Origin: Christensenella sp. UBA4379
GTDB taxonomy: Bacteria; Bacillota; Clostridia; Christensenellales; Aristaeellaceae
Length of the DNA stretch: 24,909 bases
Assembly: GCA_002391225.1 (NCBI GenBank)
Contig: DGRV01000070.1
Coordinates: 310 to 25,218 of the forward strand
Direction: 5' to 3'
Both the position numbers and the translations under genes were made by a program. Below are positions 22,426-24,909 of this stretch, in pieces. The notes under the pieces were generated by a model. The model had not been told where the DNA came from. It saw nothing but the letters and a program-made list of their open reading frames with translations, and did not search any database. Each line of letters begins with the position of its first letter. Position 1 is the first letter of the stretch.

Positions 22426-23708
22426 GCAGTACCTACTCAAGAATGATGCGCTACCTGCAGACGGCGCAGTGCATGGAAGAAATGACTCGCCTGTACGGCA
22501 GCAGGGACGGCATGCTCTGCGCCCAGGCAACCCGGTATAAGCAATGCGTCAAGCGACATATGGAGCTGTTCAACAGCAGCGAAAAGCTGTACCTTTTGAG
22601 CGCGCCGGGGCGGGTGGAAATCGCCGGCAACCATACGGACCACCAGAAGGGCCGGGTGCTGGCGGCGGCGGTAAACCTGGACATGATCGCCGCGGTGTCT
22701 CCCAGGGCGGATCAGACGGTCCGCCTGATGAGCGAGGGCTATCCCATGCTGGAGCTCTCCCTGACGGACCTGAGCGTCCGCCCGGAGGAAAAGGGCACCA
22801 CGGCGGCCCTGGTCCGCGGCGTGGCGGCGGGCATGCGGGAGCATGGCTTCACGGTCGGCGGCTTTGACGCGGCCATTACCTCGGACGTGCTATCTGGCAG
22901 CGGCCTTTCCTCCTCCGCGGCGATGGAGGTGCTTTTGTGCGCCATGCTGGACGCCATGTACAACGGTTTTCGGATGGACGCGGTGCTCCGCGCCCAGATC
23001 TCCCAGTACGCGGAAAACGTCTACTTCGGGAAGCCCTGCGGCCTGATGGACCAGATGGCCTGCAGCGTCGGAGGGATCGTGGCGATTGATTTTAAGACCG
23101 CCGACCCCAAGGTCGAGCCCATGCAGGTCAGCTTTTCCGACATGGGCTACGCCATGGTGGTGGTCAACAGCCGCGGCAGTCACGACGACCTGACGGATGA
23201 GTACGCCGCCATCCGCGAGGAAATGACGGCGGTAGCCGAATATTTCGGCGAAGAGGTCCTGCGCCGGGTGCAGAAGGAGCAGGTCCTGATGTCCGTTCCC
23301 GCCCTGCGCGAAAAAGCGGGGGACCGCGCGGTGCTGCGGGCCCTGCACTTCTTTGACGAAAACGCCCGGGTCCGCCGCCAGACGGAAAACCTGCGCAGCG
23401 GGGACCGGGACGCCTTTCTGCGCCTGATCAACGAATCGGGCCAAAGCAGTTGGATGCTGCTGCAGAACGTCCACGTCCCCGGCGCGAGCCAGCCCATGGC
23501 GGTGGCCCTTGAAATGGCCCGGACCATGCTGGAGGGCAGCGGAGCCTGGCGGGTGCACGGCGGCGGCTTTGCCGGAACCACCCTGAACTTCGTGCCCGTC
23601 GCCCAGGTGGACGAGTTCGTCCGCAAGATGGAGCAGGTCTTTGACACAGGCTGCTGCTTCGTGGTGGACGTCCGCCCCGTCGGCCCTGCCTTGTCTCATG
23701 TGGAGTAA
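22422..23708 (+). CDS. Galactokinase-family GHMP kinase (atypical)
   Basis: GHMP-superfamily sugar kinase, most like galactokinase, which phosphorylates galactose at C1 with ATP. The ATG overlaps the stop of the binding-protein gene (ATGA). The 428 residues are longer than usual at the N-terminus: about 55 residues precede SAPGRVEIAGNHTDHQKGRVL (two parts: SAPGRVEIAGNHTDH, QKGRVL). Classical GalK reads GRVNLIGEHTDY here, so the Asn/Glu/Tyr to Glu/Asn/His pattern is a recognisable divergent branch. Also seen: the ATP-binding SGSGLSSSAAMEV (about residue 158), PCGLMDQMACSVGG with the catalytic-base Asp region, and the C-terminal GGGFAGTTLNFV. Coupling with a solute-binding gene suggests import and phosphorylation of one sugar, perhaps not galactose. 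A hairpin repeat follows the stop. Confidence 0.85.
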   Translation: MSSTYSRMMRYLQTAQCMEEMTRLYGSRDGMLCAQATRYKQCVKRHMELFNSSEKLYLLSAPGRVEIAGNHTDHQKGRVLAAAVNLDMIAAVSPRADQTVRLMSEGYPMLELSLTDLSVRPEEKGTTAALVRGVAAGMREHGFTVGGFDAAITSDVLSGSGLSSSAAMEVLLCAMLDAMYNGFRMDAVLRAQISQYAENVYFGKPCGLMDQMACSVGGIVAIDFKTADPKVEPMQVSFSDMGYAMVVVNSRGSHDDLTDEYAAIREEMTAVAEYFGEEVLRRVQKEQVLMSVPALREKAGDRAVLRALHFFDENARVRRQTENLRSGDRDAFLRLINESGQSSWMLLQNVHVPGASQPMAVALEMARTMLEGSGAWRVHGGGFAGTTLNFVPVAQVDEFVRKMEQVFDTGCCFVVDVRPVGPALSHVE

Positions 23709-23724
23709 GAAGACGAAGAAAACT

Positions 23725-23931
23725 GAGGCACAGCCTCTCGATGGGGGGACTTTGTCCCCCCATCGGGCCCCCCCCTCGCCTTTGCCTCTCGGACCTTCGG
23801 TCCTCCCGGGCGGCAAAGGCGCAAGGTATGTATTTTTGCTCCCGCATCGCAGGCGATGCTCCGCAAAAATACTCCTCGCGACGTACATGCCGCCGCTGCG
23901 GATTGATCATGGAGGGGCTGCGGCCCCTCCA
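23725..23931 (+). repeat. Hairpin-rich modular intergenic repeat, copy B
   Basis: This starts 17 bases after the galactokinase stop. Hairpins in order: GAGGC/GCCTC (23725-23737); CGATGGGGGGAC (23739-23750) with GTCCCCCCATCG (23754-23765); CGCCTTTGCC (23777-23786) with GGCAAAGGCG (23812-23821) enclosing GGACC-TTC-GGTCC; GTATTTTTGC (23830-23839) with GCAAAAATAC (23863-23872), tip GCATCGC/GCGATGC; TGGAGGGGC (23910-23918) with GCCCCTCCA (23923-23931). It shares the TTTGCCTCTCGGACCTTC and GTATTTTTGC blocks with copy A, but stem 2 and the stem 3 tip differ from A with compensation on both sides. No gene is seen. Confidence 0.85.
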
Positions 23932-24063
23932 AACCTCCCGGAGATTTCTGCTTCAGGGGGAATAATACTATACAGTGTATTTTTTAAATTTTGTGTTAAG
24001 TTGGAGCTGCTGCGGATTACTTCTGTGGCAGCCCTGATCTTTTACGGGTAAGGCGGTGACAGG
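23932..24063. other. Intergenic leader of the second sirtuin
   Basis: About 130 bases without a gene. An AT-rich tract (23962-24000) could hold a promoter but no clear -35/-10 pair stands out. GCTGCTGCGGATT at about 24006-24018 repeats a 13-base string also present in copy A of the hairpin repeat (from 20478), so fragments of that family may extend here. Confidence 0.35.
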
Positions 24064-24810
24064 GTGGAGCGGCATGAAGACGGGGCGCTGAGGCGAATCA
24101 TCGGGCGGTCCCGGCGGATTGTGTTTTTCGGCGGGGCGGGGGTGTCGACGGCCAGTGGCATCCCGGATTTCCGCTCTCCGGGAGGACTGTACAGCCGGAC
24201 CTTCGACGGCCTTTCGCCGGAGATGATCCTGAGCCGTTCGTTTTTTACCCTCCATCCGGACCGTTTTTTTGACTTTTACCGGCGGTATATGATCTGCCCG
24301 GAGGCTCGGCCCAACGCCGTGCACCGCTGGCTCTTCCGCCTGGAACAGGAAGACAGGCTCCGCGGCATCGTGACCCAGAACATCGACGGTCTGCACCGGG
24401 CGGCGGGCAGCCTGCGGGTATACGAGCTCCACGGCTCCGTCCATGAAAACGAATGTATTGACTGCGGGGCCTCGTATCCCCTGTCCAAAATCACGGAGAC
24501 GGACGGCGTTCCCCGCTGCGACGCCTGTGGAGGGATCGTGAAGCCCTCCGTGGTCCTCTACGGGGAGCCGCTGCCCTATTATGTTTGCATCGGCGCCAAG
24601 CGGGAGATCGCCTCCGCGGACACGCTGATCGTGGCCGGCACCTCCCTGTCTGTGGAGCCGGCAGCCTCCTTTATCGAAGGCTTCCGGGGAGATCACCTGA
24701 TCGTTATCAACCGGGAGGAGACCCCGGCGGACCGGGTTGCGGACCTGGTGTTTCACGGGGACGTGATCCCGGTCCTGACCCGGGAGGGCGTTCTGCCATT
24801 AGATTCCTAA
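24064..24810 (+). CDS. Sirtuin-type NAD-dependent protein deacylase, copy 2
   Basis: Second Sir2-family enzyme in the window, paralogous to the one at 8176 but clearly diverged. It starts at GTG 24064 behind an AAGGCGGTG site and has 248 residues. Seen: FFGGAGVSTASGIPDFRS, TQNIDGLHRAAGS, the catalytic His in ELHGSV, INRE, and GTSLSVEPAAS. The zinc module is a standard C-x-x-C pair (CIDC and CDAC), whereas copy 1 has C-x-C in the second half. VLYGEPLPYYV replaces VLYEEGLDNDT, and this region borders the substrate pocket, so the two may differ in acyl preference (inference). It stands alone between two copies of the hairpin repeat, the downstream one starting 3 bases after its stop. Confidence 0.95.
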   Translation: MERHEDGALRRIIGRSRRIVFFGGAGVSTASGIPDFRSPGGLYSRTFDGLSPEMILSRSFFTLHPDRFFDFYRRYMICPEARPNAVHRWLFRLEQEDRLRGIVTQNIDGLHRAAGSLRVYELHGSVHENECIDCGASYPLSKITETDGVPRCDACGGIVKPSVVLYGEPLPYYVCIGAKREIASADTLIVAGTSLSVEPAASFIEGFRGDHLIVINREETPADRVADLVFHGDVIPVLTREGVLPLDS

Positions 24811-24812
24811 AA

Positions 24813-24909
24813 CGATAGGGGGACACGTCCCCCTATCGGGGACCCCCTCGCCTTTGCCTCTCGCGTCTTCGACATCCAGGGCCTGCCGGCCCGTTCTCGC
24901 TGAAAACAG
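24813..24909 (+). repeat. Hairpin-rich modular intergenic repeat, copy C (cut by window end)
   Basis: CGATAGGGGGAC (24813-24824) pairs perfectly with GTCCCCCTATCG (24827-24838), corresponding to the first large hairpin of copy B with one compensated pair change. CCCCCTCG and TTTGCCTCTCG follow as in A and B, then a GTC-TTC-GAC mini-hairpin in the place of GGACC-TTC-GGTCC. Then comes the start of the module seen twice in copy A (CCAGGGCCTGCCGGCCCG, then GCTGAAAACAG) as the window ends. The rest lies outside. Confidence 0.75.

Overview
The window looks like chromosomal DNA from a Bacillota (Firmicutes) bacterium, probably a gut- or rumen-type member of Clostridia. The reasons are strong purine-rich Shine-Dalgarno sites, a Tn4451-type tnpV relic, VanW-domain exported proteins, ammonia-dependent AsnA, and a rimO-pgsA-recA gene order. 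Most coding DNA is GC-rich, with long empty antisense frames that are shadows. All intact genes are on the + strand. No sequence search could be run, so family names rest on motif recognition. Region 1 (1-4155) starts with the 3' half of pyrG and the first ~17 codons of a carA-like gene. It then breaks abruptly into an AT-richer patchwork of fragments: a tnpV relic with an in-frame stop, short direct repeats, a tRNA 3' end followed by a terminator (probable attachment-site scar), an McrB-type AAA+ gene lacking both ends and fused in frame to a headless and tailless ECF sigma factor, and the 3' end of an unrecognised gene. This is a graveyard of mobile and defence DNA inserted in, or rearranged into, a pyrimidine locus. 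Region 2 (4156-8904) holds a small heat-shock protein with its own promoter and terminator, two tandem secreted SH3/VanW proteins, and a deoC-sirtuin pair. Region 3 (8970-15533) is a co-directional cluster: rimO, pgsA, recA, a metal-type ABC ATPase and permease, and a GH13 glycosidase. Most junctions overlap or nearly abut, so the genes are probably co-transcribed. Region 4 (15534-19078) begins with a small inverted-repeat element just after the GH13 gene. It continues with a 717-residue protein of unknown function (Lys/Glu-rich linker, coiled coil, possibly degenerate ATPase-like domain), a SpoU-type rRNA methyltransferase and a hypoxanthine/uracil-DNA glycosylase. Region 5 (19079-24909) has asnA with its own promoter and leader hairpin, a stand-alone FakA/YloV middle-domain protein, a non-lipoprotein solute-binding protein overlapping a galactokinase-family gene, and a second sirtuin. 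The most unusual feature is a family of modular, hairpin-rich intergenic repeats. Three copies sit immediately downstream of stop codons: after asnA (about 20202-20530), after the galactokinase (23725-23931) and after the second sirtuin (24813 to the window end). The copies share a scaffold, but several stems differ in sequence and stay perfectly complementary, and one hairpin module appears inserted into other hairpins. This compensatory pattern points to a structured DNA or RNA element, possibly a non-autonomous mobile repeat.
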